NCBI RefSeq assembly: GCF_003367315.1
Contig: NZ_CP031415.1
Coordinates: 370,001-434,000, forward strand
Length of the DNA stretch: 64,000 nt
Direction of reading: 5' to 3'
DNA from: Saccharospirillum mangrovi
GTDB lineage: Bacteria > Pseudomonadota > Gammaproteobacteria > Pseudomonadales > Natronospirillaceae
The notes beneath the pieces are model-generated. The model saw only the letters and a list, made by a program, of their open reading frames with translations. It was not told the DNA's origin and did no database searches. Positions within the stretch are counted from its first letter, which is position 1; every line of letters starts with the position of its first letter. The position numbers and the translations under genes are program-made. Positions 36,172 through 45,120 of the stretch are shown here, piece after piece.

Positions 36172-37224
36172 ATGAAACGAGGTTGGCGCTGGCTGGGTCT
36201 GAGTTGGGCGGTATTGGCGATTGGTACGGAAGCGGCGCAATGCTTTGATCGTGCGGCCCAATCGCATCGTTTTGTGGTCGATAGCCATCTGCATTTCCAA
36301 CCGTTCAGCGGCCCGGCGTTGCCGCATGAAGAACTGATCGGCTACCTCGAACGCGCGGGCATTCAGTACGCCAACGTCTACGGCATTGGTCAGACACGCA
36401 TTCAGGATTGGGGTTGTTTTCACGGCGGTCGATGCGATTCCGATGTGATTATGCCGACGATGAAAAACGATTTTCTCAACGCCAAAAACCTCGCCGATCA
36501 TCCGTCACGCAACGTCGGCTTAACCCTGTCGATGACCTTCCCGGATTTGCAGCACCCGGACACCATTGTCGATCGCATGGACATCCTAGACTCCGAATTC
36601 CCCGGCTTCTTTCAATGGATGGGCGAAGCCAATGTGGTCAAGCAGGCGCTCTTTGTTTGGGGGCACGAACCGGCCACGCTCGAAGACATCGACGCCTGGG
36701 CGCCGTTCATGGCAAAACTGCGCGAACGCCAGATGCCATTGGCGCTGCATTCCGACTTTGGTAACGACCAGGATCCGCTGAAATATTTGCCGTTGATGCA
36801 GGCAATCTTGGAACGCTATCCAGACAATGTTGTGGTCTGGATGCACCTGGGTATGTCGCGCGAACAACGCGATATGGAGCCGCGCCAGCACACGCGAATT
36901 CTCAGTGAATTGATGGATGAATATCCGAATTTGTGGCTCGATATTTCCTGGAATGTGCTCTACGACTACTACTTTTCCGAGCCGACCCGGCGGCCGTTTT
37001 ACGTCGATTTTCTGAACCAATATTCCGACCGCGTGCTGACCGGAACCGACATCGTCGCCTCAGAACATACCGGCTATTCACAGTACGAACGCGCGCTGGA
37101 TGACACCAGCTACATCAATCAATTTCTCGACGACAACGCCTTCCGCAACATCGCCTTGGGGCAGAGTTATTTCAATCTGTTAGGGTGGGATAAATCTGCG
37201 CCGGCCATTTGCACAAAGGAATAA
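36172..37224 (+). CDS. Exported amidohydrolase-family metallohydrolase
   Basis: The 350-residue protein has a signal peptide and an amidohydrolase (Amidohydro_2) TIM barrel: the metal motif RFVVDSHLHFQPF (H-x-H), LALHSDFG, VVVWMHLGMSREQRD and the late VLTGTDIVASEHTGYSQY with the metal aspartate. The ATG at 36172 with GGAGG is chosen. The signal suggests a periplasmic enzyme, unusual since most of this family are cytosolic decarboxylases or lactonases. Confidence 0.83.
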   Translation: MKRGWRWLGLSWAVLAIGTEAAQCFDRAAQSHRFVVDSHLHFQPFSGPALPHEELIGYLERAGIQYANVYGIGQTRIQDWGCFHGGRCDSDVIMPTMKNDFLNAKNLADHPSRNVGLTLSMTFPDLQHPDTIVDRMDILDSEFPGFFQWMGEANVVKQALFVWGHEPATLEDIDAWAPFMAKLRERQMPLALHSDFGNDQDPLKYLPLMQAILERYPDNVVVWMHLGMSREQRDMEPRQHTRILSELMDEYPNLWLDISWNVLYDYYFSEPTRRPFYVDFLNQYSDRVLTGTDIVASEHTGYSQYERALDDTSYINQFLDDNAFRNIALGQSYFNLLGWDKSAPAICTKE

Positions 37225-37281
37225 AGGAATAAAAAATAAAGAAATAAAGTTGCACAGCTGGCCGGGCAGAAAACCGAACGG

Positions 37282-37767
37282 TTAATCGCGGAAATTATTG
37301 AACTGCAGCGGCAGTTCGATTTCGGAATCTTTCAATAAAGCGATGGCTTCTTGCAGGTCGTCGCGCTTCTTGCCATTCACCCGAACCTGATCGCCCTGAA
37401 TCGACGCCTGCACTTTCAGTTTGGCGTCTTTGATCAGCTTGACGATCTGTTTCGCTGTCGGCTGATCGATGCCTTGTTTGAACGTCAGCGTCAGCGCAAA
37501 GGTTTTGCCCGAATGCACCGGCACATCGTTGATGTCGGCACCGGCAGCGCTGACATTTTGCTTGGTGCAGGCCTTGCGGAAGATGTCTTCCAATTGCCGC
37601 ACCTGAAAATCGGATTCGGTTTTCAGTGTCACTTCCAGACCGTTTTGCTCGATGCTGGCTTCGACGCCGCGAAAGTCGAAGCGGGTGGCCAGATCGCGGT
37701 TGGCGTTATCGACGGCGTGGCGCAGGGCGACTTCGTCGGTTTCGGATACGATGTCGAAAGACGGCAT
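37282..37767 (-). CDS. yajQ: YajQ-family c-di-GMP/nucleotide-binding protein
   Basis: The 161-residue protein matches YajQ over its full length: MPSFDIVSETDEVALRHAVD, ANRDLATRFDFRGVEASIE, GKTFALTLTFKQGIDQ and IKDAKLKVQASIQGDQVRVNGKKRDDLQEAI, ending LPLQFNNFRD. Two alpha/beta domains. Homologues bind cyclic di-GMP or GTP/RNA and act with transcription factors in the cytosol. It may respond to the c-di-GMP enzymes of this window. Confidence 0.95.
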   Translation of the reverse strand: MPSFDIVSETDEVALRHAVDNANRDLATRFDFRGVEASIEQNGLEVTLKTESDFQVRQLEDIFRKACTKQNVSAAGADINDVPVHSGKTFALTLTFKQGIDQPTAKQIVKLIKDAKLKVQASIQGDQVRVNGKKRDDLQEAIALLKDSEIELPLQFNNFRD

Positions 37768-37848
37768 GGTGGTCTCGCTTACAGTCAGTCAGTTAGGCAG
37801 CGCCGCAGTTTAGCATCAAAGCGGCACCGCTATTCATTCAAGTTCAGC

Positions 37849-38223
37849 CTATTCAAAGCTCAGTCGGGCGCGGGCGTTCTGGTTGCGCAACGCATCGTCG
37901 CGGTTGGCGTACAGGACAATGGCCGCCGGCGTCACCAGCAGCGCCTGCCCATCCGCCAGGCCGATATAACCGGCCTGATGCTCAGTGACAAAATGCTCGC
38001 CGACCGGCGCCAGACGATGCGCCTCGTCCAGCTCCGCCAGCGCCAGCAAACCGTTGCCCAGCGGATCGTCCGGCGATTGGGCGTCTTTGTACAACGCCAG
38101 CGCACGGGCGCTCAACACCAGCACCGGCCCACCTTTCAGATGCACCCGCTCGGCCAGCTCGCCGTTGTTCAGCGGCCGGCTTTCCAGTTCAGTCACGATG
38201 TCGGAAGTGCCGTAAAACAGCAT
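37849..38223 (-). CDS. Hypothetical protein
   Basis: A 124-residue protein without signal peptide or membrane helix. It has an N-terminal FYGTSDIVTELESRPL, then VLVLSARALALYKDA and a second, similar strand VTPAAIVLYANRDDAL, suggesting two beta-rich halves. I do not recognise a family. It lies between yajQ and a DUF6164-like gene on the opposite strand. Confidence 0.65.
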   Translation of the reverse strand: MLFYGTSDIVTELESRPLNNGELAERVHLKGGPVLVLSARALALYKDAQSPDDPLGNGLLALAELDEAHRLAPVGEHFVTEHQAGYIGLADGQALLVTPAAIVLYANRDDALRNQNARARLSFE

Positions 38224-38300
38224 GGAATTCGGTCCTAACGCTCGGGGCGAGTACCATAGGCCCGCCGCCGCCCACTGACAAGCCGAACACGGGAACCATC

Positions 38301-38663
38301 ATGGTCAAACTGATCTTCCGCCTGCACAACGTCCCCGACGACGAAGCCGACGACGTCCGCCAACTGCTCGACGACCACGGCTTCGAAACCTACGAGACCA
38401 GCGCCGGCCGCTGGCGCATTTCCATGCCCGGCATCTGGCTGATCGACGACAGCCGCAAAGACGAAGCGCGGGCGGTGATCGAGGCGTACCAGCAAGAACG
38501 GCAAGCGCGATTGCGCGGTGAATATGAAGCGGCGCAGCAGGCGGGGGAAGTGCCGACATTGTGGGATCGGTTTATAGCAAACCCGGTGGGGTTTGTGGTG
38601 ATTTTGGCCGGTCTGGTGGTGGTGGCGTTGGTGTCGACGTTGCCGTTTTTTTCGTTTCTTTGA
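38301..38663 (+). CDS. DUF6164-like tail-anchored protein
   Basis: The 120-residue protein has an N-terminal ferredoxin-like half (LIFRLHNVPDDEADDVRQLLDDHGFETYETSAGRW) and a single C-terminal membrane helix (~residues 95-118, PVGFVVILAGLVVVALVSTLPFFSFL). This fits DUF6164-type proteins, whose role is unknown. Confidence 0.75.
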   Translation: MVKLIFRLHNVPDDEADDVRQLLDDHGFETYETSAGRWRISMPGIWLIDDSRKDEARAVIEAYQQERQARLRGEYEAAQQAGEVPTLWDRFIANPVGFVVILAGLVVVALVSTLPFFSFL

Positions 38664-38672
38664 TCGCTGGCC

Positions 38673-38975
38673 TTAGCCACGCGAGTGTCTTTCCAGCCAA
38701 TAGCCGGGTTGGCGCCGGTCGTGCGCAAACGCCAGAACCTGAATGCTATCCGGCTGAATGCGATACACAATCGAGAGTGGAAACTGGCGCATTGTGGCGC
38801 GCCGGATGTCGGGGTTTTGGCTCGTCGGCCAGGATTTAGGATGGGTGCAAATCAGTTGAATCAGTAGCTCGGCTTCATCAATCAAGGCGTCGCCAAGTCC
38901 CGCTACCTTGGATTCGTAATAACGCACGTAATCCAGGAACTCTCGTTCTGCTTCCGGATGAAACAGCGCCTTCAT
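38673..38975 (-). CDS. RelE/ParE-family toxin
   Basis: The 100-residue protein has the RelE/ParE fold: LFHPEAEREFLDYVRYYESK, LGDALIDEAELLIQLICTHPKSWPT, IRRATMRQFPLSIVYRIQPDSIQVLAFAHDRRQPGYW. The C-terminal basic/aromatic patch is typical. The upstream antitoxin stop overlaps its start by four bases (ATGA). It probably binds ribosome-associated mRNA or gyrase and is neutralised by the partner. Confidence 0.88.
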   Translation of the reverse strand: MKALFHPEAEREFLDYVRYYESKVAGLGDALIDEAELLIQLICTHPKSWPTSQNPDIRRATMRQFPLSIVYRIQPDSIQVLAFAHDRRQPGYWLERHSRG

Positions 38976-39196
38976 TTGTTCAGTTGGCGGGCTCGGGTGA
39001 AAACGGCATCGCTGGGTTGAAGTTCGACCTTGCCTTCATCCAATTCAGCGGCGCGACGTTCTGCTTCTGCCATCCAGTTTTCCAACACCGGCTCCTCGGT
39101 GATTGATTCCAAACTGGAAACCAATTGTCGAATCAGCTGTGCACGTTCGGCTTCCGGGAGATGCAGCGCTTCCTGAGTAATTTGTTTGGCGTCCAT
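38972..39196 (-). CDS. Addiction-module antitoxin (TIGR02574-like)
   Basis: The 74-residue protein reads MDAKQITQEALHLPEAERAQLIRQLVSSL followed by an acidic tail (ENWMAEAERRAAELDEGKVELQPSDAVFTRARQ), the layout of the short ParD-like addiction components that precede RelE-type toxins. It overlaps the toxin start by four bases. Confidence 0.85.
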   Translation of the reverse strand: MDAKQITQEALHLPEAERAQLIRQLVSSLESITEEPVLENWMAEAERRAAELDEGKVELQPSDAVFTRARQLNK

Positions 39197-39332
39197 CGGG
39201 CAAGTCCCCATTAAGAGCGTCGGGCAAGTTTGGCATGGCAGATGGTCATTTTCTATTGCGCATACGTTCTTGAGAGTAGCCATTCTTGAAAGCTGCCATT
39301 TTTGAAAACAGCGATGGCGAGCTTGAATGCTG

Positions 39333-40229
39333 TTACGGCCAGGCCGCAAAGGTCGTATCCCCGTGAAATTCCTTCGCCCGCATTTCCCGTCGCCATGAAC
39401 CTGGGGCAGCGCCCATCTGGCGTTTAAAAAACCGGCTGAAATAGGCCGGGTCGCGAAAGCCTAATCCATAGGCCACTTCGGCAATCGACAGCGGCGAGTG
39501 CGCCAGGCGTTGGCAGGCTTCGCTGAGCAGTTTGCGTTGAATCAGCGTGCTGGGTGACTGCTTGGCGTCGCGCTGCGTGGCGGCTTCCAGGCGGCGTTCG
39601 GTGACGCCCATGCTGGCGGCGTAGTCGCGCACCTTCCAATGTTCGCGAAAGTGCAGTTCGACCAGTTGCAGAAAGCGCTGATACACCACCGAGCGCGATT
39701 CGCCCGAGGCCGGGTGCGGCGGCCGGTTGGTGTCGAGCCTGTGCAGGTAGGTCAGCAGCGTGGTCAGTTGAGCGGCGACGACGGAACGCGCGCCGATGTC
39801 GCTTTGCTGCAACTCGGCGCGAATGGTCGCGAAACAGGGCTCAATGAGCGGCCAAAAGTCGGTGTCGTCGGGTTGGGCGGCGTGCACGGTGTCGGCCAGT
39901 ACCCGGTAGGGCAAATCCGGGTCGAGCCGGCCGGTGACCGCTGGTACCAGCCAGTCTTCGGAAATCGATAACAACAAACCGCGACTGCCGGCGCTGAAGC
40001 GCGCCTGCACCATCATGCCGGCGGGCAGCCAGGCCAGGGCCGGTGCCTTCAATGGCAGTTTGGCGCCTTTGAACTGCGCCAGCGCCGAGCCCGACAACAA
40101 CAGGATGCACTGGGCGAAATGTCGCCATTCCTGGCGTGGCGCCGTCCAGCTTAAATCGGAGCGCGGGTAGGCGATTTCGACCACATCGAGATGTCGCTGG
40201 ATGGGCTGGGACAGGGCGTCTTGGTTCAT
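39333..40229 (-). CDS. AraC-family transcriptional regulator
   Basis: The 298-residue protein has an AraC_binding-like N-terminal half and a C-terminal double HTH: VRDYAASMGVTERRLEAATQRD and LSIAEVAYGLGFRDPAYFSRFFKRQMGAAPGSWR. The ATG at 40229 (MNQDALSQPIQ) is favoured over a longer upstream frame. It diverges from the aldehyde dehydrogenase gene 153 bases away and probably activates it on binding an aromatic inducer. Confidence 0.88.
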   Translation of the reverse strand: MNQDALSQPIQRHLDVVEIAYPRSDLSWTAPRQEWRHFAQCILLLSGSALAQFKGAKLPLKAPALAWLPAGMMVQARFSAGSRGLLLSISEDWLVPAVTGRLDPDLPYRVLADTVHAAQPDDTDFWPLIEPCFATIRAELQQSDIGARSVVAAQLTTLLTYLHRLDTNRPPHPASGESRSVVYQRFLQLVELHFREHWKVRDYAASMGVTERRLEAATQRDAKQSPSTLIQRKLLSEACQRLAHSPLSIAEVAYGLGFRDPAYFSRFFKRQMGAAPGSWRREMRAKEFHGDTTFAAWP

Positions 40230-40382
40230 ATATTGAGCAATGCTTATGGGATTAAGTGCAATTTTTCGTCGCAAAAGTACCATATAAAAGCATTTTACTG
40301 TCCAGCGCTTTTCTCTACCGTAAGCGCCAGAGTCGACACACAACCAGACACACAACTACAAAAATCCGTCGAGGACAGTGTC

Positions 40383-41834
40383 ATGTACGAAGTTCCCATG
40401 TGGCTGGCGGGCAAGCCGGTCGCCGCGCAAAACAATCGCAGTTATTCGGTTCGTAACCCCATTTCCGGCGAAATAGTTACCACGGCCGCGGCGGCGTCGG
40501 TGGCCGATGCGCGCGCAGCAGCAGACGCGGCCGCGACGGCCTTTCCCGTCTGGTCGCAGAAAACCCCGGGCGAGCGGCGCGCGGTGTTGTTGAAAGCGGC
40601 CGACAACCTGGCGGCGCTGGGCGAGGAAGCCGGCCGACGGGTGATGGCGGAAATGGGCGGCACCGGCATGTGGGGTGGTTTCAACATTCATCTGGCGGCG
40701 TCGATGTTGCGCGAAGCGGCCGGTATGACGACGCAAATCGACGGCGCCATCATCCCCTCGGACGAAGCCGGCATGATGGCGATGGGCGTGCGCCAGCCGG
40801 TGGGTGTGGTGCTGGGCATTGCGCCCTGGAATGCGCCCATCATTCTCGGTGTGCGTTCCGTTGCCATGCCATTGGCGTGCGGCAATGCGGTGGTGTTCAA
40901 GGCCTCGGAAATCTGCCCGGCGACGCATCAATTGATCGCTCAGGCGTTGATCGAAGCCGGGCTGCCCGAAGGCACGCTGAACATGGTCACCAATGCGCCG
41001 GAAGACGCGCCGGACATCGTTAAAGCCTTGATCGAGCATCCGGCGGTGCGGCGCGTGAACTTCACCGGCTCGACGCGCGTTGGCCGCATCATCGCCGGTC
41101 TGTGTGCCGACAACCTCAAACCCGCGCTGCTCGAACTCGGTGGTAAGGCACCCATGGTGGTGCTGGATGACGCCGACGTTGATGCCGCCGTGAACGCCGC
41201 AGCCTTTGGCGCCTACATGAACCAGGGCCAGATTTGCATGTCGACCGAACGCTTAATCGTCACGCCTGGCGTCGCCGACGAACTGGTCGCCAAGCTGGCC
41301 GACAAAGTTCGCACCATCACCGCCGGTAAGCCTGAAGCGGGCAACACGATTCTTGGCAGTGTGGTGAATGAGGCCGCGCTGGAACGGCTGAATCGACTGA
41401 TCGACGACGCCGCGCGCAAAGGCGCCGATGTTCTGGCCGGCGGCCGGTCCGACTCGGTGTTGATGGACGCCACCTTGCTCGATCACGTTACGTCCTCGAT
41501 GCAAATCTACAGCGAAGAATCCTTCGGCCCGGTGTTGTCGATCCTGCGCGCCCAGGACGAAGAAGACGCCATCCGGCTCGCCAACGACAGCAAATACGGC
41601 TTGTCAGCAGCGGTGTTCAGCCGCGATTTCAACCGCGCCATGGCGGTGGCCGGTCGCATCGACAGCGGCATCTGCCACATCAACAGCCCGACGGTGCAAG
41701 ACCAGGCGCAGATGCCCTTCGGCGGCGTCAAAGACAGTGGCTATGGCCGCTTCGGCAGCAAGGCCGCCATCGATGAATTTACCGAGTTGCGTTGGATCAC
41801 CAACCAGATGAGCGAGCGTCACTACCCATTCTAG
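40383..41834 (+). CDS. Aldehyde dehydrogenase (vanillin/benzaldehyde-type)
   Basis: The 483-residue NAD(P)-dependent dehydrogenase has the Rossmann APWNAPIILGVRS, ALLELGGKAPMVVLDDADVD (catalytic glutamate in ELGGK), catalytic cysteine in NQGQICMS, and EESFGPVLSI. The overall sequence resembles vanillin, salicylaldehyde and benzaldehyde dehydrogenases. It follows an AraC regulator and precedes a branched-chain-type importer, pointing to oxidation of imported or derived aromatic aldehydes. GAGGA precedes the ATG. Confidence 0.9.
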   Translation: MYEVPMWLAGKPVAAQNNRSYSVRNPISGEIVTTAAAASVADARAAADAAATAFPVWSQKTPGERRAVLLKAADNLAALGEEAGRRVMAEMGGTGMWGGFNIHLAASMLREAAGMTTQIDGAIIPSDEAGMMAMGVRQPVGVVLGIAPWNAPIILGVRSVAMPLACGNAVVFKASEICPATHQLIAQALIEAGLPEGTLNMVTNAPEDAPDIVKALIEHPAVRRVNFTGSTRVGRIIAGLCADNLKPALLELGGKAPMVVLDDADVDAAVNAAAFGAYMNQGQICMSTERLIVTPGVADELVAKLADKVRTITAGKPEAGNTILGSVVNEAALERLNRLIDDAARKGADVLAGGRSDSVLMDATLLDHVTSSMQIYSEESFGPVLSILRAQDEEDAIRLANDSKYGLSAAVFSRDFNRAMAVAGRIDSGICHINSPTVQDQAQMPFGGVKDSGYGRFGSKAAIDEFTELRWITNQMSERHYPF

Positions 41835-42053
41835 GACCCCATTCCAGAATCGGCTGAACGCGCATTTCGCACCCTGAATTCAGTGTTTTCCCGGTTGCCT
41901 TGGCATTGCCGGGGCGGGCGAAGTGCGCCTGTTAAGCGGCAATTTCCAAAACGGCAGGCCATCGTGCCAGCCGCTACGGGCCTCGCTCAGCGCGGCCTAT
42001 AACAAGAAGAAACGAAGCAAAACCCTGCCATAACAATAAGAGAGGTAAAGGCA

Positions 42054-43247
42054 ATGAGACTGCAATGGATGTCGAAAACGCTGGGCATCGCTGCCCTGGC
42101 TGGCAGCCTGGCGCTGAGTGCCCAGGCCGAAGATCCGATCCGCATTGGCGCGGTCGCACCGAAAACCGGCCCGCTCGCCGGTGGCGCTGCCGTCACTTAC
42201 TGGCCCAACGTGCAACTGTGGAGCACCCAGGTGAACGACGCCGGTGGCTTGCTGTTGCCGGACGGTTCGCGTCGCCCGGTGGAAATCATCGAATACGACG
42301 ACCGCACTGACCCGTCGGAAACCATTCGCGCCGTGCAGCGGTTGGCGAATAACGACAAAGCCGATCTGATCATCCCGCCTTATGGCACCGGCATGGCGCT
42401 GGCCGCCGCGCCGATTTTTGATCGCCTCGGTTACCCGATGCTGAACGTTACCGCCATCACCGACCAGACCGATGCACTGACCGACCGCTACGACGGCGTC
42501 TTCTTCACACTCGGCGCCACCACACCCATCGCCCAGGGCATCGCCAAACTGGCTGCCGACATGAAAGCCGACGGCAAGCTCGGCAACCGTCTGGCGCTGG
42601 TGAACGTGGCCGATGCGTTTGGCATCGAACTGGCGAAAGCGGCGAAGACGGTGTTCGAAGACGAAGGTTTCAACATCGTCTACGAAACCTCTTACCCGCC
42701 GACCATTCAGGACGTCTCGCCGATCATCAATTCCGCCATGGACGCCGAGCCGGACCTGTTCGTCGCCTTCTCCTACCCGCCGGACACCTTTGCGCTGACC
42801 GAACAGGCGCAGGTTGCCGGGCTGGATGACCAGGTCGATCTGTTCTACACCGCCGTCGCCAACGCCTTCCCGGCGTACCGCAACCGCTTCGGCGACAGCA
42901 TCAACGGTGTATACGGCGTCGGCGGCGTGAACCCGGAAAATCCGGCCTTCGTTGCCTACCGTCAGGCGCACATGGACGTTACCGGTCAGGAACCGGATTA
43001 CTGGGCCAGTGCCGTTATGTATTCCTCTTTGCAGGTGATGCAGCAGGCCATCGCCGCCGTCGGCCTGGATCACGACGCCATCATCGACTACGTGAAGAAC
43101 AACGAGTTCGACACCGTGATGGGGCATTGGGATTTCGTCGACCAGCAGATCGACAACTACTGGACGGTGGGTCAGTGGCAGGGCGGTCAGTTCTATGGCC
43201 TGGGTTCCACCCAAGGCATGGACGGCGAAGCCGAGCCGATCGACTGA
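42054..43247 (+). CDS. Branched-chain/amide-type ABC transporter substrate-binding protein
   Basis: The 397-residue protein has a signal peptide (cleavage near LSAQA) and a LivJ-type (peripla_BP_6) fold: IRIGAVAPKTGPLAGG, IEYDDRTDPSETIRAVQRLANNDKADLIIPPYGTG, FVAFSYPPDTFAL and MQQAIAAVGLDHDAIIDYV. The subset resembles binders of amides and aromatic acids more than leucine, but the ligand is not fixed. It heads a five-gene importer operon. Confidence 0.9.
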   Translation: MRLQWMSKTLGIAALAGSLALSAQAEDPIRIGAVAPKTGPLAGGAAVTYWPNVQLWSTQVNDAGGLLLPDGSRRPVEIIEYDDRTDPSETIRAVQRLANNDKADLIIPPYGTGMALAAAPIFDRLGYPMLNVTAITDQTDALTDRYDGVFFTLGATTPIAQGIAKLAADMKADGKLGNRLALVNVADAFGIELAKAAKTVFEDEGFNIVYETSYPPTIQDVSPIINSAMDAEPDLFVAFSYPPDTFALTEQAQVAGLDDQVDLFYTAVANAFPAYRNRFGDSINGVYGVGGVNPENPAFVAYRQAHMDVTGQEPDYWASAVMYSSLQVMQQAIAAVGLDHDAIIDYVKNNEFDTVMGHWDFVDQQIDNYWTVGQWQGGQFYGLGSTQGMDGEAEPID

Positions 43248-43255
43248 CGTCAACC

Positions 43256-43285
43256 GCAGGCGACGTCGGCAACGGCGTCGCCTGC
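43256..43285 (+). promoter_or_regulatory. Intergenic mRNA hairpin after the binding-protein gene
   Basis: GCAGGCGACG (43256-43265) pairs perfectly with CGTCGCCTGC (43276-43285) around a 10-base loop, between the solute-binding gene and the permease. With no T run it is unlikely to be a terminator; it may stabilise the abundant binding-protein mRNA. Confidence 0.6.
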
Positions 43286-43315
43286 CATTAGGTAAGTCAC
43301 TGGATACCTGTTGTC

Positions 43316-44182
43316 ATGCAAATTCTGATTACCGGAATACTGCTCGGTGGCGTGTACGCCATCATCGCGGTTGGGCTGTCGTTGCAATACGGCGTAGCCC
43401 GCATCATGAATCTCGCTCTGGGTGAAATGCTGGTGGCCGGCGCCTTTGCCGCCTTCTGGTTCGCCACTGCTCAGTCGTTGAATCCGTATTGGGCGTTGTT
43501 GGTGGTCGTCCCCGGCGGCTTTATCGCCAACTGGCTGATCTACCAATTTCTGCTGCGGCCCTTGGTGCGTCGCGCCAAAAACCGCGGCCAACTGGAAGTC
43601 GATTCCATCCTCGCGACTTTTGGTTTGAGCTTCACGCTGGTCGGACTTTTTCTGTGGATATTCGGCGGCCAGTTTTTCAATTACAGCTTTTTGTCGGTGC
43701 CAGTCGAACTGTTTGATTCGCGCTACGGCCAGAACCGTGTGCTTGCGTTCGGCATGGCGGTATTGATCTGCGGCGCACTGTGGATCTGGTTGAACCACAG
43801 CCGTTCCGGTTTGGCGTTGCGCGCCATTTCGGTCGATCCAAAAGCCGCCAGTCTGGTTGCCATCGACGTCGAAAAAACCTCGGCGTTTGCCTTTGCCCTC
43901 GGTGGCGCTGTCGCCGCAACCGGCGGCCTGGTGTTGAGCACCTTTTTAACCTTCGATGCGTCCATCGGCATCGTCTTCACGCTGAAGGCGTTGATCATCG
44001 TCATCATGGGCGGCGTCGGTGATATTCGCGGTGCCGTTGTTGCTGCGCTGGTGTTGGGCATCACCGAAACCATTGTCGCGCGATTAATTGATCCCGGCTT
44101 AACCCTGGCCGCCGCCTACGTGCTGTTCCTGTTGATCCTGCTGTTCCGGCCGCAGGGTCTGTTCGGGAGGGCACCGGTATGA
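43316..44182 (+). CDS. Branched-chain-type ABC permease (LivH-like)
   Basis: The 288-residue inner-membrane protein has about eight membrane helices and LivH landmarks: GGVYAIIAVGLSLQYGVARIMNLALGEML, LRAISVDPKAASLVAIDVEKTSAFAF and KALIIVIMGGVGDIRGAVVAALVLGITET. It forms half of the transmembrane channel with the next gene, which it overlaps by four bases. Confidence 0.93.
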   Translation: MQILITGILLGGVYAIIAVGLSLQYGVARIMNLALGEMLVAGAFAAFWFATAQSLNPYWALLVVVPGGFIANWLIYQFLLRPLVRRAKNRGQLEVDSILATFGLSFTLVGLFLWIFGGQFFNYSFLSVPVELFDSRYGQNRVLAFGMAVLICGALWIWLNHSRSGLALRAISVDPKAASLVAIDVEKTSAFAFALGGAVAATGGLVLSTFLTFDASIGIVFTLKALIIVIMGGVGDIRGAVVAALVLGITETIVARLIDPGLTLAAAYVLFLLILLFRPQGLFGRAPV

Positions 44183-45120
44183 ACCTTTCTGTTGTGCGCT
44201 GGCTGTTGGTGCTGGCGGTTTATTTTGTGCTGGCCTGGGTGCCGGCGCTGCCCGATGCCGGTGGCTGGCTGTCGTTGATCGTACCGATGACGATGTACAT
44301 CGCGCTCGCCACATCCTGGGCATTATTTTCCGGCCCGACGCATTACATCTCGCTCGCCACCGCCGCTTTTTATGGCGTCGGAACCTACATTCTGGCGATG
44401 GGCATCGAGTCGATTCCGTATCCGCTGTTGCTGTTAATCGCCGCCATCGCCGGTGCGGTTTTGGCCGCTCTGGTGGGTTGGGCAACGCTGCGTTTGTCGG
44501 GCGTTTATTTTGTGATTTTCACGCTCGGTCTGGCCGAATTGATTCGTCAGGTCGTCACCTGGCTGCAAAATAATTTCGGCGGCACGCGTGGCAAATACGT
44601 GTTCACCGACATCACCGAAGCGCACATTTATTGGCAGTTGCTGGCGCTCACCTTAGTGGTGTTTTTCGTCGGCTGGCTGATTCAGCGTTCGCGACTCGGC
44701 TTCGCCATTCGCATCATCGGTGGCGACGAAACCGTTGCCAAACACGCCGGTATTCACGTCGCCGGCGCCAAGATCGCCTTGTTCATGGTGTCCGGCGCAG
44801 TAGCGGCGGTGGTCGGTGCGATTCTGGCGCCGCGCTTTGTCTACATCGAACCGGCGATGGCGTTCAATCCGCAGCTGTCTTTTATGGTCGCCATCATGGC
44901 CTTGCTCGGTGGTTTGCATCGCTTGTGGGGTCCGCTGATGGGCGCCATTCCGTTCGCCATCGTGTGGGAATTTATCGCCGCCAACTTCCCCGAACAGACC
45001 ACCTTGCTGATGGGCCTCGCCTTTTTAGTGGTGGTGTTTTACATCCCCAACGGCATTGCCGGTGTGGTGGAAAACTGGGGCCGAAAACTGCGCACGAACC
45101 AGGAGGCGAATCATGGATAA
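44179..45120 (+). CDS. Branched-chain-type ABC permease (LivM-like)
   Basis: The 313-residue protein has LivM features: about eight helices, ATSWALFSGPTHYISLATAAFYGVGTY, RSRLGFAIRIIGGDETVAKHAGIHVAGAKI and the coupling-loop area LGGLHRLWGPLMGAI. It is shorter than E. coli LivM because it lacks the N-terminal extension. It overlaps both neighbours (ATGA with LivH-like; eight bases with the ATPase). Confidence 0.92.
   Translation: MNLSVVRWLLVLAVYFVLAWVPALPDAGGWLSLIVPMTMYIALATSWALFSGPTHYISLATAAFYGVGTYILAMGIESIPYPLLLLIAAIAGAVLAALVGWATLRLSGVYFVIFTLGLAELIRQVVTWLQNNFGGTRGKYVFTDITEAHIYWQLLALTLVVFFVGWLIQRSRLGFAIRIIGGDETVAKHAGIHVAGAKIALFMVSGAVAAVVGAILAPRFVYIEPAMAFNPQLSFMVAIMALLGGLHRLWGPLMGAIPFAIVWEFIAANFPEQTTLLMGLAFLVVVFYIPNGIAGVVENWGRKLRTNQEANHG

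Noticed and set aside
41997-43253. A 418-codon frame on the minus strand opposite the solute-binding gene
   Set aside because: It is a shadow of a clear LivJ-type gene with signal peptide and family motifs; the antisense product has no recognisable domain.
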